Assembly: GCA_020629755.1 (NCBI GenBank) | Contig: JAHDCS010000005.1 | Location: 1-64,000 of the forward strand | Reading direction: 5' to 3' | DNA from: Flavobacteriales bacterium | Lineage (GTDB): Bacteria; Bacteroidota; Bacteroidia; Flavobacteriales_G; JALEGO01 | Length of the DNA stretch: 64,000 bases | Shown: piece by piece, positions 9,677 to 19,085 of the stretch | Layout of the letters: the number at the start of each line of letters is the position of its first letter | How positions within the stretch are numbered: the first letter of the stretch is position 1 | The notes under the pieces: generated by a model | Seen by the model: only the letters and a program-made list of their open reading frames with translations | What the model was told of the DNA's origin: nothing | The model's database searches: none | Program-made: the position numbers and the translations under genes

Positions 9677-12600
9677 CTACATATTTCTTCTATACTGCCC
9701 CCCTACTTCAAACAAACTCTCTGTAATTTGACCAAGCGAGCAAGACTTAACGGCTTCCATTAAGCTTTCAAATACATTTTGGTTGTTAATGGCAGATTGC
9801 TGAACAATGTCTATTGATGTTTTGGCGAGTGATTTCTCTCTAGACTTTAAGGCCTCAACGGTTTTAATTTGATTCTCTTTTTCTTCTTCAGTAGCACGGA
9901 TGACTTCTTTAGGTAAAATAGTCGGCGATCCTTCTGAACTTAAAAAAGTGTTCACCCCCATGATTTTTAATTCGCCGGTATGCTTGAGCATTTCGTAGTA
10001 ATGACTTTCTTCTTGAATTTTTCCGCGCTGGTACATCGTTTCCATAGCCCCTAGCACCCCCCCTCTTTCGGTGATCCTATCAAACTCAACCAGAACTGCT
10101 TCTTCTACTAAATCAGTAAGCTCTTCAATAATAAAAGACCCTTGTAATGGGTTTTGGTTTTTAGCTAAACCTAATTCATGATTAATGATCAACTGAATCG
10201 CCATAGCACGTCTTACAGATTCTTCTGTAGGCGTTGTAATGGCCTCATCATAGGCATTTGTGTGTAATGAATTGCAATTGTCGTAAATGGCATATAAAGC
10301 CTGAAGGGTAGTTCTAATATCATTAAAGCTAATCTCTTGGGCGTGTAAACTTCTGCCAGAGGTTTGAATATGATACTTAAGTTTTTGAGAGCGTTCATTC
10401 GCTCCATACACATCACGCATCGCTTTTGCCCAAATCCTTCGAGCTACTCTACCAATTACGGCATACTCCGGATCGATCCCATTAGAAAAGAAAAAAGATA
10501 AATTAGGGGCAAAGCTATTAATATCCATCCCTCTACTTAAATAATACTCTACATAGGTAAAGCCATTGGCTAAGGTAAAAGCCAGCTGCGAAATCGGATT
10601 GGCACCTGCCTCAGCAATATGATAGCCTGAAATAGACACAGAATAAAAATTACGCACATTCTGATCACTAAAATACTGCTGCACATCGCCCATGAGCTTT
10701 AAAGAAAACTCAGTTGAAAAAATACAGGTATTCTGCGCTTGATCTTCTTTTAAAATATCGGCCTGAATAGTGCCCCGCACTTTTGTAAGTGTTTCGGCTT
10801 TAATTTTAGCATACACCTCTTTCTCTAACACCTGATCGCCCGTTACACCTAAAAGCATCAACCCTAAACCATCATTTCCGTTTGGTATCTGGGCATTGTA
10901 TTTAGGACGTTTGTTTTTTGGGAGGATGTCTTCAATTTGCTTTAAAACTTTCTTTTCGAGACCATTTTCTTTGATGTACTTTTCACATTGCTGATCTATG
11001 GCAGTATTTAAAAAGAAGGCCATAATAATGGCGGCTGGGCCATTAATGGTCATAGACACTGAGGTTTTAGGGTCACATAAATCAAAACCAGAATAGAGTT
11101 TTTTAGCATCGTCTAAACAGCAAATAGAAACCCCTGCATTGCCTACTTTGCCATAAATATCTGGCCGATGATGCGGATCGCGCCCATACAGAGTAACCGA
11201 ATCAAAAGCAGTAGACAGCCGTTTAGCAGGCAAGCCTTTGGATACATAATGAAAGCGCTTATTGGTGCGCTCTGGCGCGCCTTCGCCCGCAAACATCCGG
11301 GTAGGATCTTCACCCTCTCTTTTAAACGGATATACTCCAGCGGTAAACGGAAACTCACCCGGCACATTTTCTTGCAGTGCCCATTTTAAAATATCGCCAT
11401 AGGCCGAGTAAGAAGGCAAACACACTTTGGGTATTTTATTATGCGAAAGAGAAGTAGTGAAGGTGTCAATTTCAATGGTTTTATCACGCACCTTAAAGGC
11501 ATAGACATCGTCTTTATAGCGCCTAACTTTTTGAGGCCACTGATCAATTAAAATTTTATGTTTAGGATCTAAATCTAAAAGCACTTTTTCTTTTAGCTGA
11601 TTTACTTCTTCGCTTTTGTAATCTAGCAAAGCCAATGTTTTCTCTAGAGCAAATAAGTCATTTGCCAAGTTCGCTTGGCTTTCAGCGCGCTTGTTGTACT
11701 GCCTAACAGCAGTTGAAATTTCAGACAAATACCTCACACGCTCAGGGGGGATGATGAATTGCTTTTCTTGACCACTAATATTCTGATGTTTTGAATCAAA
11801 AAAACGAGTGCCACATTTCTCATCAATAGCTTTAAGGAGTTTACTAAATAAGCTATTCGTGCCCGGATCATTAAATTGCGAAGCCATCGTGCCAAACACA
11901 GGCATCTCTTTAAGATCTGTATCAAAAAGGGTATGATTTCTTTGGTACTGCTTTCTAACATCTCTAAGTGCATCTTGAGCGCCTTTTTTATCGAATTTGT
12001 TCAAGGCAATGAGATCTGCAAAATCAAGCATATCTATTTTTTCGAGCTGCGTGGCCGCTCCGTACTCAGGCGTCATCACATAAAGCGACAAGTCTGAATG
12101 ATCGGTAATTTCGGTATCAGATTGCCCAATACCAGAGGTTTCTAAGATCACTAAATCAAAACCAGATGCTTTCACTACATCCACTGCATCTTTAATGTGT
12201 TTAGACAGCGCCAAATTTGACTGACGCGTCGCTAAAGAACGCATATACACCCGCTCACTGAAAATAGCATTCATCCGAATGCGATCGCCCAACAATGCGC
12301 CACCTGTTTTTCGCTTAGAAGGATCTACCGATATAATGGCAATGGTTTTTGTTTCAAAAGCATTTAAAAAACGTCTCACTAGTTCATCAACAAGCGATGA
12401 TTTGCCTGCACCACCCGTTCCGGTAATACCCAGAACAGGCGTTTTACTTTTTTGAGCAACCGCTCTTATCTCTTTAAAGAGGCTTGTGTGTTGTTCAGGC
12501 GCATTTTCAGCCCCAGAAATTAACCTCCCAATTTCTATATGATCTTGTGCTTGTATGCGCTTAAGCGAAACGGTTTGCTCTCCTGTTTTAAAGTCACATT

Positions 12601-13024
12601 TCTCTAATAAATCATTGATCATTCCTTGCAAACCCATAGCTCTACCATCATCAGGATGATAGATACGCGCAATACCATAGGCCTGTAATGTTTTAATCTC
12701 TTCAGGCAAAATTGTTCCGCCTCCGCCACCAAAAATTTTAATGTGTCCACAGCCTTTTTCTTGGAGCAGATCATACATATAGGTAAAAAACTCCATATGT
12801 CCGCCCTGATAAGACGTAATGGCAATCGCTTGTACATCTTCTTGAATGGCACAGTTTACAATTTCTGCCACAGATCTATCGTGCCCTAAATGGATGACTT
12901 CAGCACCAGTAGCCTGAATAATCCGTCGCATAATATTAATGGCTGCATCGTGACCGTCAAACAAAGAGGCTGCAGTGACAATTCTTATTTTATGTTTAGA
13001 ACGATAGGGTTTAGCGTCTTGCAT
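9677..13024 (-). CDS. icmF: IcmF-type fused B12-dependent acyl-CoA mutase with built-in G-protein chaperone
   Basis: An 1115-residue fusion. The order is an N-terminal cobalamin-binding domain (FDGHDAAI, residues 22-29; axial ligand His25), a MeaB-like GTPase (Walker [10 protein letters not shown] at 202-210, ETSGIGQSD at 295-303, NKFD at 342-345), then the mutase TIM-barrel half. This order is diagnostic of IcmF, the fused isobutyryl-CoA mutase, rather than two-subunit methylmalonyl-CoA mutase. At the position of methylmalonyl-CoA mutase substrate Tyr89 (RQYAG) this protein has RMFAG with Phe578, which fits a non-methylmalonyl substrate. The likely reaction is isobutyryl-CoA to n-butyryl-CoA or a related branched acyl-CoA, with the GTPase guarding cofactor loading. 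It lies 32 bp downstream of dnaG on the same strand. Confidence 0.93.
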   Translation of the reverse strand: MQDAKPYRSKHKIRIVTAASLFDGHDAAINIMRRIIQATGAEVIHLGHDRSVAEIVNCAIQEDVQAIAITSYQGGHMEFFTYMYDLLQEKGCGHIKIFGGGGGTILPEEIKTLQAYGIARIYHPDDGRAMGLQGMINDLLEKCDFKTGEQTVSLKRIQAQDHIEIGRLISGAENAPEQHTSLFKEIRAVAQKSKTPVLGITGTGGAGKSSLVDELVRRFLNAFETKTIAIISVDPSKRKTGGALLGDRIRMNAIFSERVYMRSLATRQSNLALSKHIKDAVDVVKASGFDLVILETSGIGQSDTEITDHSDLSLYVMTPEYGAATQLEKIDMLDFADLIALNKFDKKGAQDALRDVRKQYQRNHTLFDTDLKEMPVFGTMASQFNDPGTNSLFSKLLKAIDEKCGTRFFDSKHQNISGQEKQFIIPPERVRYLSEISTAVRQYNKRAESQANLANDLFALEKTLALLDYKSEEVNQLKEKVLLDLDPKHKILIDQWPQKVRRYKDDVYAFKVRDKTIEIDTFTTSLSHNKIPKVCLPSYSAYGDILKWALQENVPGEFPFTAGVYPFKREGEDPTRMFAGEGAPERTNKRFHYVSKGLPAKRLSTAFDSVTLYGRDPHHRPDIYGKVGNAGVSICCLDDAKKLYSGFDLCDPKTSVSMTINGPAAIIMAFFLNTAIDQQCEKYIKENGLEKKVLKQIEDILPKNKRPKYNAQIPNGNDGLGLMLLGVTGDQVLEKEVYAKIKAETLTKVRGTIQADILKEDQAQNTCIFSTEFSLKLMGDVQQYFSDQNVRNFYSVSISGYHIAEAGANPISQLAFTLANGFTYVEYYLSRGMDINSFAPNLSFFFSNGIDPEYAVIGRVARRIWAKAMRDVYGANERSQKLKYHIQTSGRSLHAQEISFNDIRTTLQALYAIYDNCNSLHTNAYDEAITTPTEESVRRAMAIQLIINHELGLAKNQNPLQGSFIIEELTDLVEEAVLVEFDRITERGGVLGAMETMYQRGKIQEESHYYEMLKHTGELKIMGVNTFLSSEGSPTILPKEVIRATEEEKENQIKTVEALKSREKSLAKTSIDIVQQSAINNQNVFESLMEAVKSCSLGQITESLFEVGGQYRRNM

Positions 13025-13056
13025 AGCAGAATAAAAAAATCAATTTACAAAGAATT

Positions 13057-14994
13057 TTAGATCGGACGACCAATCTCTAGACCTATTTGGCGTTTAAATT
13101 CTTTGAGCTTGATTAGTTTACTAAAAATTTCGTCTTGGGTTAAATCACTCTTTGAAAGATCTTTTAGTTTTTCTTCTAAAGCCTTAATCATTTTACTAAC
13201 CCGAAAGCTCTTGTAGGCATACACAGCTTCAAAGCAGGCACGTTTGAGTTGCTTATCTTCAGTTTGCACCAAAATGTTTTTTCGCTCCCAGTCTGCCAAG
13301 GCATAAGGCAGGGTTGTAAGGTCAATCACAATGTCTTTTGTCGCCGTATCGTCTTGATTGTAAAGCGCTCGCAAGGCGGCATCATGATCCTCTGCTTGCA
13401 GGTATTTTTGTGCAATTTTTGAAACAAGTTCATTTTCAAAATGCAACTCGTCTTTTAAGAGCTCACCACTTAAAAAGTCTTTTATTTTTTGGGGAGGATG
13501 TTCATCATCTACCACAAACTCTTGATCACCATAATTGAGATACAGCCGCAATATATCAAGTTCATAAATATTCGGGCGATCTACATGATCAACCCCTAAA
13601 TATCCTCTATTAACCCCTACATCGTCTTTAGGTGTATCTAATGGCAATACATCTATGGGCGGAATAAACCGTGCGTTTTTTTCGTGCTCGTATCTTTTTT
13701 TCCTTAACACTTTACTTAGCTCATTGACAAGTAAAGATTCTGAGACATTAAGCACATTTGCACATTGCTGTATATAGAGTGTCCGCTTTATCTGATCATC
13801 TATTAAAGCAACAGAAGCAATAATACTATGAATCAAAGACGCTTTTTCAATCGGATTGTTCTCTGCCTCGGCGCGCAAGAGCTCTGATTTAAATAAAATA
13901 AAATCTTTGGCCCCATTTTCAACAAATGCAAGTAATTCTTCAGATGATAGTTTTTTAGCCATCGAATCTGGATCATCCCCTTCAGGAAACAATACCACCT
14001 TTACATTCATCCCCCCAGAAAGCAAAAGATCAATCCCTCTAAATGACGCTTTAATTCCGGCCACATCGCCATCGTATAAGACCGTGACATTAGACGTGAA
14101 ACGCTTCATTAGTTTAATCTGACCATCTGTAAGCGATGTGCCTGATGAAGCCACTACATTTTCAATGCCTGCCTGATGAAAGGCGATCACATCGGTATAC
14201 CCTTCAACCAGATAACAATTGTCTTTTTGAGCAATGGCACGTTTTGATTCAAAGAGCCCATACAAAACCTTATTCTTCACATAAAGAGCCGTTTCTGGGC
14301 TGTTGACATACTTAGGCGCTTTGGTGTTTTCTTCTAAAATACGGCCACCAAAACCAATACAGGCTCCTGACAAAGAGCGAATCGGAAAAATCAGCCGCCC
14401 TCTATATCCATCATATAATTTATCATTCTTTTCTTTACTTAGGCCAAGCTTTAAAAGAAACTCTTTTTGATAGCCTTTGCTGATGGCCGCTGAAGTAAAG
14501 GCATCCCATGCCTTTGGATTATAGCCAATCAGAAACTTCTCAATGCTTTGTGTATTAAACTGCCTTGTTTGCAAATAACTGAGTGCTTGCTCTTGCCCTT
14601 CAGTGCTTTTGAGCTGTTTAGCGAAATACTCTAGGGCATATTTTTGAATGATCTGCAAGCTCTCTTTCTCTGAAGCCGCTTTAATTTCTTCTTCGCTGAG
14701 CTTTCGCTCTTCTATTTCTATACCGTATTTAGAAGCAATTTTTTTGAGTGCTTCAACATAAGACAAATGCTCATGTTTCATTACAAAATCAACCGCATTG
14801 CCCCCTTCGCCACAGCCAAAACATTTATAGATACCCTTGGTTGCTGACACGCTAAACGAAGGTGTTTTTTCATTATGAAACGGGCAACAAGCTTTAAAAT
14901 CAGCGCCTCGTTTTTTTAAGCTGACATAATCGCCAACGACCTCTTCAATGCGAAGGGTTTCATATATTTCACTTACCGTCTCTTTAGGGATCAT
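13057..14994 (-). CDS. dnaG: DNA primase DnaG
   Basis: Makes RNA primers for replication. The N-terminal CHC2 zinc finger is intact (CCPFHNEKTPSF ... YKCFGCGEGGN). The TOPRIM domain has the expected signatures (LVEGYTDVIAFHQAG; VLYDGDVAGIKAS), and a C-terminal helicase-interaction region follows. A longer reading from 15018 is possible, but the -7 promoter element at 15006-15013 lies inside that extension. The Met at 14994 (MIPKETVSEIYE) is therefore the start, giving 645 residues. Confidence 0.95.
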   Translation of the reverse strand: MIPKETVSEIYETLRIEEVVGDYVSLKKRGADFKACCPFHNEKTPSFSVSATKGIYKCFGCGEGGNAVDFVMKHEHLSYVEALKKIASKYGIEIEERKLSEEEIKAASEKESLQIIQKYALEYFAKQLKSTEGQEQALSYLQTRQFNTQSIEKFLIGYNPKAWDAFTSAAISKGYQKEFLLKLGLSKEKNDKLYDGYRGRLIFPIRSLSGACIGFGGRILEENTKAPKYVNSPETALYVKNKVLYGLFESKRAIAQKDNCYLVEGYTDVIAFHQAGIENVVASSGTSLTDGQIKLMKRFTSNVTVLYDGDVAGIKASFRGIDLLLSGGMNVKVVLFPEGDDPDSMAKKLSSEELLAFVENGAKDFILFKSELLRAEAENNPIEKASLIHSIIASVALIDDQIKRTLYIQQCANVLNVSESLLVNELSKVLRKKRYEHEKNARFIPPIDVLPLDTPKDDVGVNRGYLGVDHVDRPNIYELDILRLYLNYGDQEFVVDDEHPPQKIKDFLSGELLKDELHFENELVSKIAQKYLQAEDHDAALRALYNQDDTATKDIVIDLTTLPYALADWERKNILVQTEDKQLKRACFEAVYAYKSFRVSKMIKALEEKLKDLSKSDLTQDEIFSKLIKLKEFKRQIGLEIGRPI

Positions 14995-15005
14995 CTTTGA
15001 GAAAA

Positions 15006-15013
15006 CAAAGATA
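15006..15013 (-). promoter_or_regulatory. -7 promoter element for dnaG
   Basis: The minus strand reads TATCTTTG, 11 nt from the chosen dnaG start codon. It implies a 5' leader of only a few nucleotides and decides the start. Confidence 0.6.
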
Positions 15014-15040
15014 CGCACTTTGTTTGTATATTGTAAAAGA

Positions 15041-16006
15041 ATGGATATGCTCTCTTATTTGTCATCCCCCCAAGTACTTTGTGCTTTAAGCCTCTTAACC
15101 GGCTTATTTTTTCTCTTTAATATCTGGATGAGCATACGCACAAAAAAACAAAATCAGACCCTTATTAAAACCCTTGAAGAAAAAAACAAAGAAATCGCGT
15201 CTCAAAAAGCGATGGTCGAAGAAAAAAATAGAGCTATTTTATCTAGCATTGAATATGCAAAAAACATTCAAGAAGCCATTCTTACTTCTGAAAGCTACTT
15301 AAAGTCAATCATAGATGACTTTTTTATTTTTTACAAGCCTAGAGACATTATTGGAGGAGATTTTTATTGGGGATATAAAACCCAAGAAAACGACATTATT
15401 ATTGCCGTGGCAGACTGTACAGGCCATGGCGTTCCGGGTGCTTTGATGAGCATGATTGGTAATGCACTTTTAAATGAAATTGTGATTGAGAATGGCATTA
15501 CCTCTCCTGCATTAATTGCAGAACAACTCCGCGCCGGGATTATCAATTCATTTAAACATTCTGATGTAGAAGAAAAAAACACCACCCACGATGGCATGGA
15601 TATTTCGCTTATAAAACTCAATTTAAGCACAAGGCTTTTATCGTATACCGCAGCCAATCAACCCTTATATGTCATTTCAAATAATACAATCATTAAAACC
15701 AAGGTGAATGATTTTTCAATCTCAAGTTTAAATCTTGAGCTTAAACATTTTGAGGAGCATGAAGTACAACTTAAAAAAAGCGATTGTATTTTCTTATCTA
15801 CCGATGGTTTTCAAGATCAATTCGGCGGCGAAAAAGGCAAAAAATTTAAACTAGAACCTTTTCGAAAGCTTCTTCTCAAGTTATCTAAACTTAACTCTGA
15901 AGAGCAAAAACGAACACTTGATACAACCCTTAAAAATTGGGTATCTTCTCAAACACCACAACATCCCCAAATTGATGACATCTGCATCTTAGGGATTCGG
16001 GTTTAA
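15041..16006 (+). CDS. Membrane-anchored SpoIIE/PP2C-type serine phosphatase
   Basis: A 321-residue protein with one N-terminal transmembrane helix (about 11-30), a Lys/Glu-rich coiled coil (about 35-70) and a SpoIIE/RsbU PP2C domain. Metal-site motifs are GGDFYW (105-110) and ADCTGHGVPGALMS (124-137); a C-terminal STDGFQDQFGG and DDICILG complete the fold. Members of this group usually dephosphorylate anti-sigma-factor antagonists or act as outputs of sensor proteins. No partner kinase or antagonist gene is nearby. The frame extends upstream to 14948, but ATG 15041 avoids overlap with dnaG and places the membrane helix at the N-terminus. It runs divergent from dnaG. Confidence 0.82.
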   Translation: MDMLSYLSSPQVLCALSLLTGLFFLFNIWMSIRTKKQNQTLIKTLEEKNKEIASQKAMVEEKNRAILSSIEYAKNIQEAILTSESYLKSIIDDFFIFYKPRDIIGGDFYWGYKTQENDIIIAVADCTGHGVPGALMSMIGNALLNEIVIENGITSPALIAEQLRAGIINSFKHSDVEEKNTTHDGMDISLIKLNLSTRLLSYTAANQPLYVISNNTIIKTKVNDFSISSLNLELKHFEEHEVQLKKSDCIFLSTDGFQDQFGGEKGKKFKLEPFRKLLLKLSKLNSEEQKRTLDTTLKNWVSSQTPQHPQIDDICILGIRV

Positions 16007-16021
16007 AAAGCACTTAGCGCA

Positions 16022-16447
16022 TTAATTAAAAATCCGAAGGGTATTGCCATCAAAACTGGTCCGGTATCTATGAAGCGGCACTTGCGCTGGTCCTTCAAAG
16101 ACAGAGCCATCTGTGATTAAAAACTGTGAACCACAACAATAATCTTCTAATAATAAATTGGCATTTACATCAATTACACCGCATGGATTAGATACTTCAT
16201 AGGTGCAGTGCCTATCAAAAGCCATAAAATTATCCTGGTCTAAACGATACACAATAATCCCTCTTGATCCGCCATTCAAATACACTGATCCACCCGGAAA
16301 ATTTAAATCTATAAACAAGGGATCAGACGTAAAAAGCATCACATCAACTGGCGTAAACGGAATAACGGTTTGCTGATCAATATTCGGATTACATCCCCCC
16401 AAAAAAAGACCTAAACATATAGAAACTATAAAGGCTTTATTCTTCAT
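16022..16447 (-). CDS. Lipoprotein with a degenerate Rieske-like fold
   Basis: A 141-residue predicted lipoprotein (signal peptide and lipobox FLGGC, Cys19). The pattern FDRHCTY...NPC...DYCCGSQF...GPAQVPLHRY resembles Rieske [2Fe-2S] domains. However, the CxH and CxxH ligand pairs are not both present: the second box is CCGS with no His, and the first has HC in reversed order. It probably keeps the fold without a normal cluster. The start overlaps the end of the M1 peptidase gene by 11 bp, so the two are probably co-transcribed. Exact role unknown. Confidence 0.65.
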   Translation of the reverse strand: MKNKAFIVSICLGLFLGGCNPNIDQQTVIPFTPVDVMLFTSDPLFIDLNFPGGSVYLNGGSRGIIVYRLDQDNFMAFDRHCTYEVSNPCGVIDVNANLLLEDYCCGSQFLITDGSVFEGPAQVPLHRYRTSFDGNTLRIFN

Positions 16448-19046
16448 TAGAAAACATTAATTGTACATCATCTTGTGAAAGTGATGATTTGATTTGAGTA
16501 ATAAGTTGTTTAACATAACTGTTGGTCGACTCGAGTTCTTCCTGATTTTGCTCGGCCTTCTTCTCTATGCCTAAAATAGCATCTAAGGCCTGCATTCTAA
16601 CAGATTCTGATGTACTTGTATTGGTTACAAGATCAGCTAAAAAATCAAGCTTTACGGCTGAGCCAACCTGAGAAATAAGCGCTGGCTTTTTCAAATAATC
16701 TTCTGTTAAAATGACTGCTGTTGTTTTCTCGTATTTTGAGGCCGAAGAAATATAGTTTTTAAAATACTCTAATTTGCCTTCTGGCGCATTGTCAGCGAAA
16801 ACACGAGCGACCTGATACCGCACATTTGGATTGTCTTCGCCCTGCATTTGATTGGCAAAATCTGTTGATTTAGACTCATCTAATTTGTGAATTTGCCCAA
16901 GAGCTGTCGCCATGACCAAATAAGAACTATCTGAGGTAAGAGGTTCAAAAAAACTAAGATCAGCTCCTGTAAAACTTTGATTAGACCCCATCCATCTGAT
17001 CGCTTTAGCTCTTACCTTAGAATTTGGATCTGATAGTAATGTCTTAATCTGAGAGGTAAAACTGACCTGACTAGACGAATCCAATGTAGAAACCAAATCC
17101 ATGCCCAGTAAACGTAAGGCCCAAAAATCTTCTTTAAGAATATTTGGAATCAGCCCAACAAAAGCCAAAGAATCTTCATTTTTTGCTCTATACGCACCAA
17201 TAATTGAATGCTGCTTAGGTAAAAATGTTTTTGAATGCTTGTAATTCTCGATCCAGGCCTCAAGTGACTTATTTTCTTGAACTACACCCACTAAAGACTT
17301 TTCAGTGTCAAAGTCCGTAAAAATTGGTGGCTCAGACATAGCAAAAGAAAATGTATCTAACCCTTGGGTTAAGGTAATATCTTGATTTTGAATACCTGCT
17401 TTGGTGTGGATGTTTAATTTTACGGGAATTCTGTAAAGAAATTCGCCCTGACTTTCTGCTAACGAATACCTTTGTTCAGTGAAAATGGTATAGGTTTGTT
17501 TAGTGCTGTCATACTGATACTCTACCCCTACCATTGGATGCCCCGCCTTTAAAAACCACTGATCAAAAAACCAATTTAAATCTTCTCCACTTACCTCTTC
17601 AAAAGCCATACGCAGATCATGTACCTCAGCCGTATTGTATGCTTTGTTTTTCAAATATAGGTTTAGAGCAGTAAAAAAAGCTTTATCGCCAATGTAGCCT
17701 CTTAGCATATGTAAAATACATCCTCCTTTCTCATAAGAGTGGTTATCAAACATATCTTCTTTATCGCCATAATAGTAACGAATAAGTGGTTCTTGCTTGG
17801 TTTGACTCTCTTCAAAATAATCTCTTAAATCACTATCAAACTTATAATCGGCTGCATCTTGCCCATACTTATATTGCTCCCAGAGATACTCGCCATAGGT
17901 AGCGAAAGACTCATTCAAAGGCAAATTTGCCCATGACTCACAAGTCACGTAATCGCCAAACCAATGGTGAAAAAGTTCATGCGCCACTATAAATTCATAA
18001 TTCCTATCAATCATTTCGCGTTTGGTTTGCTGAATGAAATCGCCATGAATAACAGCCGTAGTATTTTCCATAGCACCCGATACAAAATCACGCACAAAAA
18101 TCTGACTATATTTTTGCCATGGGTATTCTAAACCAAGCAGATCAGAATAAAACGTAAGCATCTCAGGGGTATTGCCAAAAATAGCCATCGCATCGTCTTT
18201 GTATGCTGGTTCTACGTAATAATCAACCAGCATGGCGCTGCCGTCTTTTTTCTGCCAACTGTCTTTTTCAACGTAATACTCTCCAACGGCGATCATAACC
18301 AAATAAGGCACATGTTTTAAGTCTTGCTTCCAGACATCGGTTCTGGTCCCGTCTGTGTTTTTTGAAGAACGTATCAGAAGCCCATTTGAAAGCGTTTGAT
18401 ACTTATCTTCAACAGTAATGCTTATTTGCTGTGTCATCTTTTGGTTAGGGGCATCGATAGTCGGAAACCACTTTGAACTGGCCTGCGTTTCGCCTTGTGT
18501 CCAAATTTGTGAAGGTTTTTCAGGGTCTTCATCTAAAGGGTCAATAAAATACAAGCCTTTATCTTCTGAAATGGCATCACTTCCGCCTACTTTTAACTCA
18601 TTTGGTTTAGCTGTATAATCTATATAAATCGTTAAAGTTTCGTCTTTTTGATAGGTTTTATCAAGGGTGATATGCAATTGTAAAGAGTCGTAGTTATAGA
18701 CTAGAGATGCTCCATTTTGGTCACGCAGACTTACCTTATGAACATCAAAGCCTACCGCATCAATGATAAGAGTCTTTTGCGCATAAAAATGCGGGTGCAT
18801 ACTAATTTGAGCCTTTCCTAAAACATATTGCTTTTTCCAGTCAAACTTGACCTCTAAATTCATATGCTCAAGCTGCCACAATTTTTTTTCGGAGGGATGA
18901 TAGATGGGCTTTTTTTCAGGGCTTACCTGAATTTGTTCTAGATACTGGTTTAAGGTTTCTTCAGGTATAGTGGTAGTGACTTGTTTTTTAGATTTACATC
19001 CAACAATAAAAAATAAAGCAAGGCAGACTAAAAATAGATTTTTCAT
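16437..19046 (-). CDS. M1 family zinc aminopeptidase, lipoprotein
   Basis: An 869-residue M1 metallopeptidase that trims N-terminal residues from peptides. The lipobox is IVGC (Cys17), so it is anchored in a membrane. The substrate-binding GAMEN motif is at 324-328, the zinc site HELFHH at 356-361, and the third ligand Glu379 is in NESFATY. A HEAT-like helical C-terminal domain covers about the last 280 residues. The frame is open upstream to 19085, but a -7 promoter element lies 4 nt before the Met at 19046 and the lipoprotein signal begins there, so 19046 is chosen. Confidence 0.92.
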   Translation of the reverse strand: MKNLFLVCLALFFIVGCKSKKQVTTTIPEETLNQYLEQIQVSPEKKPIYHPSEKKLWQLEHMNLEVKFDWKKQYVLGKAQISMHPHFYAQKTLIIDAVGFDVHKVSLRDQNGASLVYNYDSLQLHITLDKTYQKDETLTIYIDYTAKPNELKVGGSDAISEDKGLYFIDPLDEDPEKPSQIWTQGETQASSKWFPTIDAPNQKMTQQISITVEDKYQTLSNGLLIRSSKNTDGTRTDVWKQDLKHVPYLVMIAVGEYYVEKDSWQKKDGSAMLVDYYVEPAYKDDAMAIFGNTPEMLTFYSDLLGLEYPWQKYSQIFVRDFVSGAMENTTAVIHGDFIQQTKREMIDRNYEFIVAHELFHHWFGDYVTCESWANLPLNESFATYGEYLWEQYKYGQDAADYKFDSDLRDYFEESQTKQEPLIRYYYGDKEDMFDNHSYEKGGCILHMLRGYIGDKAFFTALNLYLKNKAYNTAEVHDLRMAFEEVSGEDLNWFFDQWFLKAGHPMVGVEYQYDSTKQTYTIFTEQRYSLAESQGEFLYRIPVKLNIHTKAGIQNQDITLTQGLDTFSFAMSEPPIFTDFDTEKSLVGVVQENKSLEAWIENYKHSKTFLPKQHSIIGAYRAKNEDSLAFVGLIPNILKEDFWALRLLGMDLVSTLDSSSQVSFTSQIKTLLSDPNSKVRAKAIRWMGSNQSFTGADLSFFEPLTSDSSYLVMATALGQIHKLDESKSTDFANQMQGEDNPNVRYQVARVFADNAPEGKLEYFKNYISSASKYEKTTAVILTEDYLKKPALISQVGSAVKLDFLADLVTNTSTSESVRMQALDAILGIEKKAEQNQEELESTNSYVKQLITQIKSSLSQDDVQLMFSNEE

Positions 19047-19050
19047 TCTG

Positions 19051-19058
19051 CAAAGATA
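19051..19058 (-). promoter_or_regulatory. -7 promoter element giving a probably leaderless M1 peptidase mRNA
   Basis: The minus strand reads TATCTTTG, ending 4 nt before the ATG at 19046. With the usual spacing the transcript would begin at or next to the A of the start codon. Confidence 0.6.
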
Positions 19059-19085
19059 ATGGGTTGGGCGCAGAAGGCCTGACAT

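Noticed and set aside
9677-13024. Possibility that this is an ordinary methylmalonyl-CoA mutase
   Set aside because: Domain order with a central GTPase and the Phe578 substitution fit IcmF, not the two-subunit mutase.
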